62,000 bases of DNA from Apostichopus japonicus (taxonomy: Eukaryota; Echinodermata; Holothuroidea; Aspidochirotida; Stichopodidae): the NCBI RefSeq assembly GCF_037975245.1, contig NC_092567.1, forward strand, positions 1,296,714 through 1,358,713. Direction: 5' to 3'. Made by a program: the position numbers and the translations under genes. The notes below the pieces were generated by a model that saw only the letters and a program-made list of their open reading frames with translations, had not been told where the DNA came from and made no database searches. Positions 1-17,625 of the stretch are shown piece by piece. How positions within the stretch are numbered: position 1 is the stretch's first letter; every line of letters starts with the position of its first letter.

Positions 1-395
1 GTATCTACTTTTAGAGACTGTTACTATTAAGTGTAAGATTATCTTATATATGTCTTGTTTTGACAGATCTTCGTATTCTGTCAATTGTCTCTACTTTTAC
101 AGACTGTTACTATTAAGTGTTAGATTATCTTATACATGTCTTGTTTTTGCAGATCTTCGTATTTTGTCAATTGTCTCTACTTTTAGAGACTGTTACTATT
201 AAGTGTAAGATTATCTTATATATATCTTGTTTTGACAGATCGTCTTAGTCTGACAATTGTCTCTACTTTTAGAGACTAAGTCTATTAAGTGTTAGATTGT
301 CGTATATATGTCTTGCTTGAACATATCTTCGTATTTGGCAATTGTTTCTACTTTTAGAGACTAAGTCTTTAAGTGTAAGACTATCATATATATAT
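1..395. repeat. Minisatellite, ~87-bp unit, ~4.5 copies
   Basis: The block beginning ctacttttagagactg recurs at about 5, 91, 176, 263 and 348. Each copy is followed by attaagtgt..gattatctta and a tgtcttgttttgacag segment. Units differ by scattered substitutions. The array runs off the left edge of the window. No coding potential is seen. Confidence 0.85.
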
Positions 396-651
396 GGGCT
401 TAGATGTTGAGAGTTGGCAATTTACTTTATAAAACCCTCCAGTACAAACTTTCTGACATCAAATTGATCGTTACAATAGTAGAACTACGGTCGTCACCTA
501 ACATTGATGTCATCTTAGCAAAAACAAAAGCTATTGGATTACTCAACTTAATTATAGAATTATCTCATTAAAAGAATAAATTATGTTTAGTTCTCACGTG
601 TTCCCAGCCAGTGACGCTTTCCTGTTGTTCTATATTTTTTTTCTATTTCAG

Positions 652-756
652 CAGCAGCAGCTGACGCTGATATGACACACAATAATACATTGGCTCAACA
701 TGACACAACAAAATCAACTGAACGACCCGATTCTACAACAGAGGAGAGTGTTAAGA
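652..756 (+). CDS. Candidate Ser/Thr-rich linker exon (phase 1-1), possibly of FReD-1
   Basis: A 105-bp open segment lies between a pyrimidine-rich acceptor (ttctatttcag) and a consensus donor (gtaagt). Read in phase 1 it gives 35 codons: an Ala run, then a Thr/Ser/Asn/Glu-rich peptide, such as a disordered stalk. The phase-1 end fits the phase-1 start of the FReD-1 exon at 3324, so the two could be spliced. No counterpart is seen in FReD-2 or FReD-3, and any signal-peptide exon would lie to the left of the window. It rests on splice sites, frame and composition only. Confidence 0.4.
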
Positions 757-2840
757 GTAAGTGTAGCCAACTATAAGTTACCGTTGACAGAAATTTTAAT
801 AATAATCAACATATGTTAATTTCTTATAAAGTTATTGTTGGACATTTCTTCTACCAATATCATCATGGTGAACTAACAATGTTTGAAATTCCAATATAAA
901 CTGAAATCTTCGGAATATATTTTATTTCTGTAGAACTGATAACAATATTAAGCGAGAAATAGATCAAAGGAAATTCTTGAAAGATGAATCTTTTTGTCAT
1001 TCCTTTTCAATTTCTCTCTCTCTTTTTTTACGACTGACTTATGACTTGAACAGAACAATCGATTATTTATTTATTTCAATTTAGTATTATTATTATTTTA
1101 AATTTAATCCTTTTGCGGGAGAAGGGGGGTTGGATTGGAGAGGGGGGGGGGGGATATCATCCGTTTACATACTGTTAAATTGATTAAATATCAGTCCAAC
1201 AGGAGGATGCGTTAACCTTTATAGATAGCAGCCATATATATGACGTAAATTAGTCATTTTCTCTGATGAACCACAATTCTATATCAAAAGCGCAATATGA
1301 TTATTTGCCCTTAAACAAAAGGAGTCGTTAACAGGTACACATACGTCAAGTTCTACCGTTGATAATTGTGAAAGAAAGCTACTTCTATTGTGTAGTTTGA
1401 ATATTTGTATGATAATTGTCATAGCAACTGAAGATGATAATTTTATACGAACTTGGTACAAAGGAAGGAAATATATGATGAAGGTAGTCTTTCTCCTTCA
1501 TACATTTACAAGTCAAACATATCTTCTTGACAAGCTACTTTTAATGTTTTGTAACTGCTGCTACTTCGGTTACCATTAAAATCAAACGGGGGCCATTATA
1601 CATGTTTTCAATACGCAACCGTACTGTTGCTTCAATAAGAAATAATCACGTGTCTTCTACTGTGTGTATATTTCATGCGGTGTGATAGGATAAATACCAT
1701 CCTTATTGCAAAGTACATTCACATCCTTTCTGTTTACCTCAATCATCACCGTACGTACACAGTACATAGGGAAAAACTGTTTCCACGACAAGTGTAATTA
1801 CAAACCAAGAGACTTTGGTATCAGAGAGTGTGCGTTGGGATGGGGACGATGCGGGCGGGTAGTTAGTGTTACATGATGTCTATAGGATTGATTAAAAACA
1901 TTGTAATATTAGGTTATTAACATAGCTTGGCAGCCCTCATGTTTCACTATTGGTTACCTCCTCGTGATGCAACAATGTAGACTCATGCAACACTACATAT
2001 TGTACTAGCTATTGATCGTATGTTATCATGGGTTTCTGCTGATTGACAGAAACAAGGAAAACGGAGCAGAATTTCGCGATATGTCATATACTGTGTTGGT
2101 ACTATATCTACAACACGAGGCCTACCAGAAGTTTAAATGTAGCATGCAGAGACAATAATTTTGATATCAATCTCCACAGGTAGACCTGCAGGCGGGTTTT
2201 ATTCATTTGTCGTTCATTTATTGAAGATGACGATCTTTTTCATTAAACACTGTACTAGAGGGGGTGTCAAAAAGGTGCAAAAGTTATGTAACTACATCAA
2301 TTTGTTTTGTGGAATTGTATGCAGTTACTTGTAACTGCCCAATCAGCACAGAAAACAATTAAGGGGGAAGTGCTTACGCACCCGTCGCATCCCCTTTCCC
2401 TTCCCACGCACACCCTGCGTAAGGGCGTACAAGATCATAGCCTAATTTTACGTTTATTCAAATATTTAATCAGTATGAAAATGTCATCTGAAAAATAATT
2501 GATATTGAAACAAAGAATAACTAACAGGAAAAACGTGTTAGATTGTTTTTGAGGAATCTCTACTTCTTTTCAATACACGAAGTGACATACATTATCTGAA
2601 CAGGTAAAAAAGCAGTTTGAATGTGGCCCTATCTATTTGCATTAATGCTTTGGAAATTATATGTTTAGCTATTGCAAGTAGACTTTATGTTATAACTGTA
2701 TGTTTTTCTTATTGTAACAAACCGGGCTTTAACCGGGCATATTTACCTCAAGATACGTGATTTCTTTGATTCGGAAACAATTGATATTTACGTACATTGT
2801 CATATTTATATATCCTAACCGGCTTTGAAGCTCTGGAAAT
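757..2840. other. No gene recognised
   Basis: AT-rich DNA with a G run near 1126-1153 and only short, composition-driven open frames. No domain, RNA gene or clear repeat family is recognised. Confidence 0.5.
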
Positions 2841-2852
2841 ACAATCAGGGTC

Positions 2853-2945
2853 CATAGCCCATAGTGGTTAGAGTGTCCGCGTATAAAGAGGGTTTGACTC
2901 CCGGTGGAGGCTGGAAGTTTTTTCACTGTACTGGATTTTCCAACT
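2853..2945 (+). mobile_element. tRNA-derived SINE remnant
   Basis: An RNA polymerase III A-box-like motif (tagtggttagag, 2862-2873) is followed by a B-box-like motif (ggtttgactcc, 2891-2901). The gap is too short for a normal tRNA anticodon arm, so this is not a functional tRNA gene. A non-tRNA tail ending near tggattttcc follows, and a TA array begins shortly after. This is the usual form of a tRNA-derived SINE head. The family is not identified. Confidence 0.55.
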
Positions 2946-2956
2946 CACTACAATTT

Positions 2957-2960
<4 letters not shown>

Positions 2961-3005
<45 letters not shown>
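2961..3005. repeat. (TA)n microsatellite
   Basis: About 22 perfect TA dinucleotides just upstream of the segmental duplication that carries FReD-1. It may mark the duplication breakpoint, since FReD-2 lacks it at the matching place. Confidence 0.9.
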
Positions 3006-3007
<2 letters not shown>

Positions 3008-3323
3008 CTATATTAACGATGTGCCTATATAAATATCATTTCCGATTATAGAGTTTATAGTAGATAGTTTCCCTCAAGCTGTAGTGTTGCAGTACGTTAA
3101 GCGATTTTTCAGGTATTTATTAGTACTTATACAAAAACGTCTCTTAACCATTACCTATTTTGCGCGAAATACTTTTTCCTTTCACTTGATCATCTACATT
3201 AACAGATAGAAAGGAGATATAACTGTAATGATCACCAAATCCCATATTTGTAATTCATGGCCATATACGTTCTAGGAATCAATTGATATTTATTATATCG
3301 TGCGATAAATGTGTTCTTTTTAG

Positions 3324-5883
3324 ATTACTGTCCTGGACAACTTTCATATCCAAAAGATTGCTATGAGGTTCAAGAGAACGGTGATACTAGTAGTGGCGTA
3401 TACACAATACAACCAGACGACGCTGATCCATTTGAAGTATATTGTGACATGGATACTGACGGTGGAGGCTGGACGGTGAGTTCTATGTCTAAGATTGTAC
3501 AATAATACAGTTAATTTAATATCAAAATTAAAGGTCAATTATGAAACTGTTTTACGTCAGACTTAGAAAATCTGTACGATTATGCCTAAGTCAAAATCAT
3601 AAGTTTGATATAAAATAGGAATTTTATTTAATAAATACAAAAGTTTCCTTTTTACATGGTCGCTTCAAAGAAATGCCATGTATTACAGTGAACGCGTTGT
3701 ATCATATCATTCACAGGAGAGTTACTTTCGTAGATAACAGTACAAATTGACATATTAATCACTCTTGTGAATGACACAACTTACCACGGTCTGTAAAGTA
3801 AATCACTGACGAGTAACTGTTAGTGTCTACGCTGGAGATAATTATCTTCTACACATAATGCAGTCAACATTAAATGTTTTGAGGTAGTTTTCATAAACGT
3901 TTAGTAGTACCTACAATTTAATATTGTATTTCCGTTCTCATGCATGATACCTATAACTGACAATATCAGTAATGTTGTATATTATCCATAACGTAAACAA
4001 GTACCTGTTACAATAATTTCACATTTACATTCAAAGTAACACTCTCCTGATAGAATTTATTCAAAGACATTTACGTTTAAGCAAAGTTATTAATGTATTT
4101 TTCTTATAAGGTATTTCAAAGGCGAGAAGATGGTTCCGAAGATTTCTTCAGAACTTGGAACGATTACAAAGATGGTTTTGGTTCTTTGGAAGGAGAACAT
4201 TGGTTAGGTTATGAGAAGTTATACTCCTTGCCAATCAGAGGAGGTATGGACTCCGTGTAGACTTGGGAGATTTTGAAGACGCGACACGATTCGCCAAGTA
4301 CGACTCTTTCGTCATCGCCGACTCGATCGACAATTATAGATTGCAACTTGGAGCATATTCTGGAGATGCTGGTGAGTATTTGCGACTCCGTTTTCCAGGC
4401 ATAACCTTTGAACATTCTGGGTCCCTCTTAGTCTACGCAGTCGATACTTTGAAGCTCTGTTATATAAGTACTGCTACATATACTTGTTCTAATGTTTGAT
4501 CTAATTTGAGATTTGTTAAGGATTTGGACACATAATATTAATGCAGTCTCAGTAGTCAATGAATACTTGTGCTTCATATTTGTCATCAATGATACCAAAC
4601 AGATTGTTTACAAATTTCTTATCCACTGCAAAAAAAAAGCTTGCGAGCCATGAAGGTTGAGCGACTTGTCTCGTAACTTGTCCAGAAAAAGATATTTATC
4701 ATCGATGTAACTCCACCAAATCGGATGACGACAATGACATAAAACAAGCATAGGTTCTTTAAGATGTAACATGAAAGAGGCAGATGTCCAACTATTCTCT
4801 TTCCTCTATGTGCATCGTCTGTGTGGTCCACATCTCGGAATCGGATTTGTTCAACAGTCACATCACCCAGCACACACACACACAAAACAAAGGTTCCATC
4901 CCATGCATCACATGTTATGTTTCTTACGCCTTCGTAATTGTTTAACCTAGTTATTAATTAGTACACATTGTTACACCCGTCACACAGTTGATCTTTCTAT
5001 CCTTTTCATCTCCTAAGCTTTCTCATTTCCATCGTTCAGTCTGTCGTCGTTTAGTTGCCTGTCCATCTATCTAGTTTTAATGTGTTCTTTCTGTTTTCGA
5101 TTCAGTTGCTTAAGAAGAAGTTCCTGGTAAGATCGAAAAGCCAAACCATCTTCCTTATACATTTAGTTTTGTAATAATGAAACCATGCTTAGATAAATTT
5201 GTAAAGGGCAATTGTACTTGGGACTGATCGGTTCTGTCCCAAACAGTTTTCGTTGGCAAAGGATATGTAAGAGGTACTCTGAACTTGATATGACCAACTT
5301 CAAGCCTCAATATTTGATCCAAGAGGGTCACGGAGAGCGATAAGCTTTTGTTATCGCTTTCAAATTGATAAATGGTCACACGTCGTATATCAATTGAAGT
5401 AATAACGTCATCGGTATCGTCTAACGAAAGTAACAACGTAACCGTCATCGTCTTAATAAAATTAGAACGTCACAGGTCTCGTCTCCCGAAAGTTAGAACG
5501 TCACTGGTATCGTCTTACGAAAGTAAGAACGTCACCGGAATCGTTTTACGAAAGTTAGAACGTCACCGGTATCGTCTTACGAAAGTTAGAACGTCACCGG
5601 TGTCGTCTAACGATGATTGCCTTTTCTCGTTGCAGGTGATGCTATGGCCATTTGTGACAACGAACAATTCTCTACCCGTGACATGGATAACGATGTATGG
5701 GAAAATAGCTGTGCGTTGACCTTTAAAGGAGGATGGTGGTACGAGAAATGTCATTACGCCAACCTCAACGGTGCATATCTGGAAGGAGTTCACTCATCAT
5801 ATGCTGATGGAGTCAACTGGCAACAATGGAGAGGCTATTACTACTCCCTTAAATTTTCCGAAATGAAGTTGAGACCGATTTGA
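3324..5883 (+). pseudogene. FReD-1: fibrinogen-domain gene copy, frameshifted
   Basis: Three FReD exons are visible. 3324-3475 (152 bp, phase 1 to 0) carries the DCYEVQENG and CDMDTDGGGWT motifs that open a fibrinogen C-terminal domain. 4111-4371 is 261 bp. 5636-5883 is the last exon, with the Asp-rich calcium loop (TRDMDNDVW), [19 protein letters not shown] and stop TGA. The middle exon of FReD-2 and FReD-3 is 262 bp; here one A is missing at 4230/4231 (ctccttgccaatc against ctccttgaccaatc). The frame then hits TAG at 4258-4260, removing the calcium- and ligand-binding half. Everything downstream is otherwise well preserved, so the break looks recent or could be a sequencing error. No signal-peptide exon is found; the only upstream candidate exon is 652-756. 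An ATTAAA at about 5998 could be its poly(A) signal. Confidence 0.85.
5404..5620 (+). repeat. 31-bp intronic minisatellite before the last FReD-1 exon
   Basis: About seven copies of a 31-bp unit containing aacgtcaccggtatcgtc begin near 5404, 5435, 5466, 5498, 5528, 5559 and 5590. The array ends within 20 bp of the splice acceptor at 5634-5635. Open frames across it are by-products of the unit. Confidence 0.85.
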
Positions 5884-6849
5884 TTTCTCATCAGCATTCT
5901 ATAAAATGATTTAAATTACTAAAATAATCGAGTTTTTTGTTAAGTTGCGCTTGAAAAGTGTTTGAGTTTTCTTGACCTGATGTTAGTCTCTCCCTTATTA
6001 AATTTTTGAATGGATTCATACACTCCTCACTGATTGTCCTTACATCACTGTAATATTATAACGAATAGCTCGGTGATTTTCCTATATTATATAACAATTA
6101 AACATGTACTAATTTTGAAATCTAAGCTCTGTTGTCAATGGAAATATATTGACCCCCAGGTTGCCAGCAGGGTCTCATATTTTCTTTTTCTTTTTATTCC
6201 CATAATATTATTTGTGGCAGTGAAGTGTGTGGGTTTTATTCACGTGTATTATGTTAATGGATTCTGGTTACAACATTTTTTTCGCCTGAGCTTTACGCAA
6301 GGTAGCAAAAAAGTAAATGAATCTATATATTGGGCACCTTTATTGGTATTACTTCATGACTAGCGTTTTGTTACTGCTATATCCAACTCCAGAATTAATT
6401 GTAAAAATGATAGTTCTTTACTCCTAATATATCTATCACTTTTTGAGACAGGTCATCTTTTTGTATTTCACTCTGTGATTTTAGGACATTCTAATCATTA
6501 TAACACCTTCCAAAGTTATCTACCGTTAGATGGAGTGACCAGAGATTAACACGTCTGTATATTCTAAATCCACTGACAGTCACACCTATCTCGACTATCA
6601 TAGTTTTCACCCAATTCATATTAAAGAGTCCATTGTCTTTAGCCAAATGCTTCGCTACAAACGCATCTGTTATGATTCATTACAATTTCGTAGTCAATCA
6701 ACCACCATGATTGGCCATTTTCGTGATTGCAATTATTGAAGAGAACCCTGAACAAGGTCTTTAGAATTTCCAGGGTGAAATTGCTTCAAAATCAACATAG
6801 GGAGGGGAAAGAGAATCGTATTCCGGTTCTCCTTAAGCACAGCGATCAG

Positions 6850-7480
6850 GTCGATCCATTCATCAGGCTGGTCAAAAATGAATGGAACACGTTGAAATAG
6901 GGAGACATGGGTGACCTTTTTATTAACCCCTGTAGTTACTACAAGACAACCTCACAGCCTACGCAACATCCTTGTTAGGAGTCGTTTACCCTCCACCAAT
7001 ACTTCCGAACTCAAGAGGAGCTAAATGTGGTAAACCCACGTGTTGTAAGGTCTGTCATCATATAATCACAGACCATGACATTCATCTCTCTCCCTCAGGG
7101 GTGTGTTTTCATCCAGACTCATACAACTGTGACACTCCCTGTTTGATATAACTTGTGTCCTCTATCCTGACATACAGTGTATTAATCAAACCCCCACTCC
7201 ATTTTGATACGGCTGAGTAATCACAAAAACACTATCATACTCAACAAAACCAGTTTCCAGTGGCTGAATATTTTAATCTTCCGCAACACAATATCGACTG
7301 CCTCAAGTTTGCCATGATCCTTGGTAATCTGTCTGACCATAATACGAGAAGCTTAAAGGAAGTCGAATTGATCCTTAAAGTGCGTTCACACTGTCATGGC
7401 CTCAAAAGGGTATGGCTTTTTCTTTCCGGGTTCAATCACTTTGGGCAGTCTGGGGGCTTACGGTAGACTGACGTGATTTC
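6850..7480 (+). mobile_element. Decayed retroelement 3' end with GIY-YIG-like region (Penelope-like)
   Basis: Conceptual translation in shifting frames shows SLRNILVRSRLPSTNTSELK, then a Cys-rich stretch (CGKPTCCKVCHHI), then NCDTPCLI, then PVAEYFNLPQHNIDCLKFA and SLKEVELILKVRSHCHGL. This order (SLR..LVRS, zinc-knuckle-like Cys, CxxxC..YL, HF/N...H, EVELI) is typical of the linker and GIY-YIG endonuclease end of Penelope-like retroelements. Several frameshifts and stops mean it is dead. The assignment is by motif memory only. Confidence 0.55.
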
Positions 7481-7860
7481 AACCACTCTTTTTACACCTG
7501 ACGAAGGACCAGGGTGTCAAAAAATTAGCCTTTACTCTGAAACAAGACGTTCACGATAAGAAACTCTACAATCAATAGCTGCTGTGACGATCTGTGTATT
7601 TTAGAAAATCTTAGGTGAAACAGAAGATTCCGCAGCGACACCTGGCAGATGGGTTAAGACCACTATGCTGCAATTTGAGCTCTTCTAGCTCAAAATCTAA
7701 ACAGTCATGATGGCAAAAGTTGAATACGTGGTGATAGCCCAAGCCATCAAATATCATATGGTGGATAATTGAAAACTTCTATGCTCTGATGGCCTTTCAA
7801 AGTCAACGATTTTATTGTGCAAGTCGATGAGAGCAATTCATTGTGCTGCGACACCTTAAG

Positions 7861-8018
7861 ATCTCAATTGTTCTTAATTGTTCTCGCTTGTGTGACTTGT
7901 GTTAATCTCTCTTGTGTAGATGTTTATTGTGAAATAATAAATCTCAATTGTTCTTAATTGTTCTTGCTTGTGTGACTTGTGTTAATCTCTCTTGTGTAGA
8001 TGTTCATTGTGAAATATA
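7861..8018. repeat. Direct duplication, ~80 bp x 2
   Basis: The block atctcaattgttcttaattg through gtgaaata occurs at about 7861 and again at about 7941, nearly identical. It contains no gene. Confidence 0.85.
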
Positions 8019-9590
8019 CTGGAAACCCGGCAAGTTAGCTTTGGGGTGTGTAGTTAGGTTGAAATAATACTTTAGGATTTGGAAATGAAATGACTCATTA
8101 TGGGTTAGGCTACGAATGCTATGCATTACCACGCGTTTATATTGTTTAAGGTAGTAGGAAATTAGAATATGGAGACTGCCTTTTAACAACTGAAAACTCA
8201 GTTTTGACTGATCGTTGAAATGGATGATTTCATCCGACAACTTGTTGATTTCTCTCTTGTTAATATTTTTAATTTCTCATCAATTTCAATCGCTAGTACT
8301 GAAAAGTTTAAACTGATTGTTGCGTTTGTACAATGTTATGTTGGCAGCTTATTTGTTTTGTCCTCAAATATTAACCGAGGTAGAGGAAATCGGTGGCATA
8401 CCGTATGCTTTATTTTGGTAAAATGATGAACAATTATTTGTTTCACTTGCTTGATATTTTGTATTAGCTACATGGCTTTAACAAAGGAAAATGAAGCGAA
8501 GAGGAAGAGTAATTCCTTAAGTCCACAAACAGCCTTGTAGCACGAGTATGCAACAGCATGAGTACGAGTAGAGCTCCGCTTGGTTTGTAGGTATGTACGT
8601 GTACGATTACAAGCTACTTCTAAGCGTTAGGACTACAACTTCATTATACATAGGGTGTACTATATTATATTCCAACAGGCCCCGAGAACGAGCACATATT
8701 CACCAGGCTGAGTAGTAGTATATGACCTGCACTTCTATAATGTAGTATATTTGACAGCAACGTAGACCTTAACATTGTACTGAGTGAATGGACCAAAAGA
8801 CCCCTAATGCTCTTCTTCGTACAATTAAACAACTCATCCTTGTTTCCTGTACAGTGATTAAAACCGATTGCTTGAGAAACAAAAACAACCAGTGCCTGAT
8901 TTCTAGATATTGGTTAGCTAGAGGAAAACAATGGCATATCTATATCAATTATAATAAATTTGGTCTGAAGAGGCTTTGCTATTATAGAGCCACACTATGT
9001 CTTATTTCAATGTATCAAAAGTCTTCATTGAATCCCACTGGAAATTGCAGATCTGAGTGAAAGACTACATATTGTTTTTAAATTTGGCAGTGATATAAAC
9101 GTGTCAACGACGCTGTTTACGTTTGAATTTATAGTTTAATAGGTTAACATGTGCGTCTGTATCAAGCACAATCGTATTATACAGTGTAGGTGTTATGTAG
9201 CCTTGTGCTGTACTGTAGAATGTTTAATTATTATGAATACACGGAGCGTTCGTACTTTATCAGGTAATAGGGTTATATTGAATTTTCTTTAAGAAAAATC
9301 TCTCGATATTTTTTTTCTTATCCGTATTTCCTTTCAGAAACTTAACCCAAACGTGATGGCAATAATGTATCGTGTAACAACTATCACGCCATTGGCAGGA
9401 AACTTTACACGTTCTTGATGAAAGTGTTATATAATCTCCCGTACTTGATGAAAGGTCAGGTTTCAACGTCTAACCTAACATGTGGTAATTAGACATTGTT
9501 TGCCTAATAAACAAATTATGGCAACACATCTATGGAACGCCAAAACCGACAAAAGTGCAGATTTGTTTTTTGTAAACCTAAGTCATTATG
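8019..9590. other. No gene recognised
   Basis: AT-rich unique-looking sequence. Short open frames on both strands (up to about 90 codons) show no recognisable motif, and no matching splice sites were identified. Confidence 0.5.
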
Positions 9591-9594
9591 GTGA

Positions 9595-9900
9595 ATACAA
9601 AGTTATCGCCACATAATGACCACGAACAATTTAAGTCCTTATGTGGCGCACCTCCACATAATGACCAAGAACATTTTACTTATCATGCGATCCTAACACT
9701 ACCATATAATGACCGCCAATACCGACAATATTCACAAGCCCTTATGTGTGGATTCGCATATTGCTCATAAGGACTAACGCAGGTCGCTATTTATTATGTG
9801 GCGATTCGAGTATCTTCATAAGGACTAACGAACTGTGCTAGTCCTTATGTGGAGATACGAGAGTCTCCACATACGGACTAACAAACTTTGTTATTCCTTA
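9595..9900. repeat. Cluster of short inverted repeats (ccacataatgac / ccttatgtgg)
   Basis: Motifs of the form cacataatgac(c) occur on the left, and ccttatgtgg or cataaggacta on the right. Together they form several imperfect hairpins. The pattern resembles a decayed fold-back or miniature inverted-repeat element. It directly abuts the stop codon of the minus-strand reading frame at 9898, so it may be one terminus of the same element. Confidence 0.5.
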
Positions 9901-10527
9901 TGGAACCTTTTCAAGGCTGGAAATTAAATACAACGTGGGATGGCATGGGAAAACTAAAGATGACGTCATAACTTCCAAATGAAGAAATACCATATTTAAT
10001 TGAAAGTCTTGTGATTTTTTGGAAGGTAGTTCCTTTTCGTTTAACAATTTTTGTGTTCTTAAGCGAGAGTATACTTCACCGTAATCTTCACTTGGACAGG
10101 CAGATGTAATGTTTAATCTTCTTCCAATATAAGCAGTGTAATTCCGTATATGTGTTGACGTATCTTTTGAATCAACAAGTGGTCCTTCTGGTTCATTGAA
10201 ACCAATTTGATACCATAGGGATGTGTTTGTTAACCCCATAGTTATATCTTCAAAACATGTACATGATTCTACAGGTTCTAGTTGTAAATCAGTGTCTAGT
10301 AATTGCGTCTCCTTTTAAAATAAGTTATACAATCCATATACTTCCTCCAACCTTAAACTTCCAATAAAGACAAGGGTTCGTTGTGGGATATCGTCTGTAA
10401 TGTCCCCATGACGTAATAGCGTGTGAAACAATGCATTCTTCGGCAGGAATCGATGAAAGAGCAGATGTTTACTTTTCTTAAATTTTATAAATATGTATTC
10501 AGGGAAGTTGAAGTTTAAGCATTGCAT
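9898..10527 (-). pseudogene. Unrecognised 210-codon minus-strand frame with one internal stop
   Basis: Reading the minus strand from ATG at 10527 gives 70 residues, a single TAA (10315-10317), then 138 more residues in the same frame down to TAA at 9898. In AT-rich DNA a frame this long with one stop is unusual, suggesting a former coding sequence. The second half contains SLWYQIGFNEPEGP and THIRNYTAYIGRRLN, with mixed hydrophilic composition, no signal peptide and no membrane segment. I do not recognise the family. It may be part of a mobile element, as palindromic repeats lie at its 3' end. Confidence 0.4.
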
Positions 10528-12279
10528 CGTTGTGTTGGTAAATCAATCGGTTGGAGACGTCGACCGTGAAATAGACATAGTTTCTTAAACAACGCCTGTA
10601 CTATTTATGACAAACAAAAAACTCTTCGAATGTCGTGAAGAACATAAATATCTGAAATCACGGATTTTATCATTTAGTTCATGTCCAGAACACCAGGCAA
10701 TACTCCTTGCATGTATGCTTTAATAAAGCTTGCCTTGATACATCTGTGATGAAAATATTTCCAGATGAGTTCCGTTTGCCATTGGATTGTGAATAAAGCA
10801 TTATACATCAACATATAAAACCTTAATAACCTCCTTAAATTGAACAGACGCCATGCTTCATTCTGCGTCGTGAACAAGTTAACAACGATGTAGGCTACCA
10901 CGTTTCATATGAAAGTGGTAGTTACCCGACGTTTGCCTTACACGTCTATGGTTGCGTGTAGTGGGTAATGTATTGCTTACATATACATTCCTACAATAAC
11001 ATTTGGTGCTTTGTTCATAGTATTAAATATCGTAAATGGTATCTTCCAGTTTACTAATAATGTCTGGATATCGGTGGATATTATGGCTGTGCGTGTAATT
11101 ATTACTGCACTTGTTATTCCTATAACACCGTGAGGTATGTACCTCGTATGTTCGTATTATTCATCGCTTTGGGCCCCAGAAATGACTTTCCATCCACTCA
11201 AATAGCATTCAAGCTTTTAGGTATTCCTTGGATAAAAATAGTTCGACGGACAAAATTTACATGGTTAATCAAACATAATGCATACTCCTTTATTATTACC
11301 AAAACCTTTTTGCTTTCAAGTCGAAAATTCCATTAAAGCCTAGGTATAAATTCACAAATTGTTTAAGTTAAATATCTCCTTCGCAAATGAGTGAGAAAAC
11401 ACTCGATCCTTCTGAAAACTGAACAAGTTAACACTGTCGACCTAAATTAAACCTGTACTGACTTTTACCAAGATGTCCGTTGTCTGGGTGACTTTCCTAA
11501 ACTAATACACACAAATACATAGCCTGTGCTGTATCAACTCAAACTTAGAAAAAAAAAATACTAAGAATAAGCAATATCAACAACAATGCGATACCGATAC
11601 ACTGTCTAGTTTATTTGTGAATCTATTCAATAAGAATTGCTTAACTTGTGTCGGTCAGTAACCCTCAATATTTTTACAAAAGCCGTAATGAGATACATGT
11701 AAATGTAATCGCCCTTCCCTTAGAAATCAGCAAGCTTGAACTGAGACACCTATCATAGCCAAGAATTGGAATAGACCTGTAATCAACTGCTGACTATTTA
11801 ATTAAGAGAAACTGTTTTCAAATGCTGATTACTTAATAGGTAGCATTAAACCATATAAAAATATGAGGTTTGTACAGGTACAATATTTAGACACTAGTTC
11901 ATTTCATTTTAGTATACAAACAAATAGGTTGTACAGGTAACTCATCGTTAGCATTACTTAAACTATAGAACTGCTTATTTTTGTTGCATATTCTATCTTT
12001 CAATTATGGATCCGCCTTTACATGTTTCAAATATTTGTACCTTCATATTGTTCATTGAAAGATAATAGTTGATATCTACGTTAACCTCAACCCGATCTCC
12101 ATATCCGATTGGGTTTCTTTTCCTTCCATTGTGTTAACTATAATGCGGGCATGTTCTTCATTTACATCCTGTAAATTTAAGGTCAAAAATTGATACTGAA
12201 ATAAGAGCTTTAAAGCCTTTAACCGACGCAGGGACAAACCATATCGCTTTTGTCTAAGCTGCTCTGAAAGTTCCTCAAA
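10528..12279. other. Upstream region of FReD-2; no gene recognised
   Basis: No coding exon is recognised. A TATA-like string (tataaaa, 11854-11860) lies about 420 bp before the FReD-2 start codon, but no further core-promoter element supports it. A possible acceptor (gctctgaaag) immediately precedes the start at 12280, so a non-coding first exon upstream is possible. Confidence 0.4.

Positions 12280-17625
<5,346 letters not shown>

Larger units (their letters stand above)
3003..6505 (+). repeat. Segmental duplication, copy A (pairs with 14765-18490)
   Basis: Introns, exons and 3' flank match 14765-18490 in the same order and orientation, with an offset of about 11.74-11.76 kb. Shared non-coding landmarks include gtgcctata at the left end, the 31-bp minisatellite in the last intron, ttgccagcagggt in the 3' flank and gattttaggacattc near the right end. 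Small indels and substitutions separate the copies throughout. Confidence 0.85.

Noticed and set aside
2855-2912. tRNA gene
   Set aside because: A and B boxes are present but too close together for an anticodon arm, and the acceptor stem pairs poorly; a SINE head fits better.
5372-5719. 115-codon + frame across the end of the last FReD-1 intron
   Set aside because: It runs through the 31-bp minisatellite and overlaps the true last exon in another frame.
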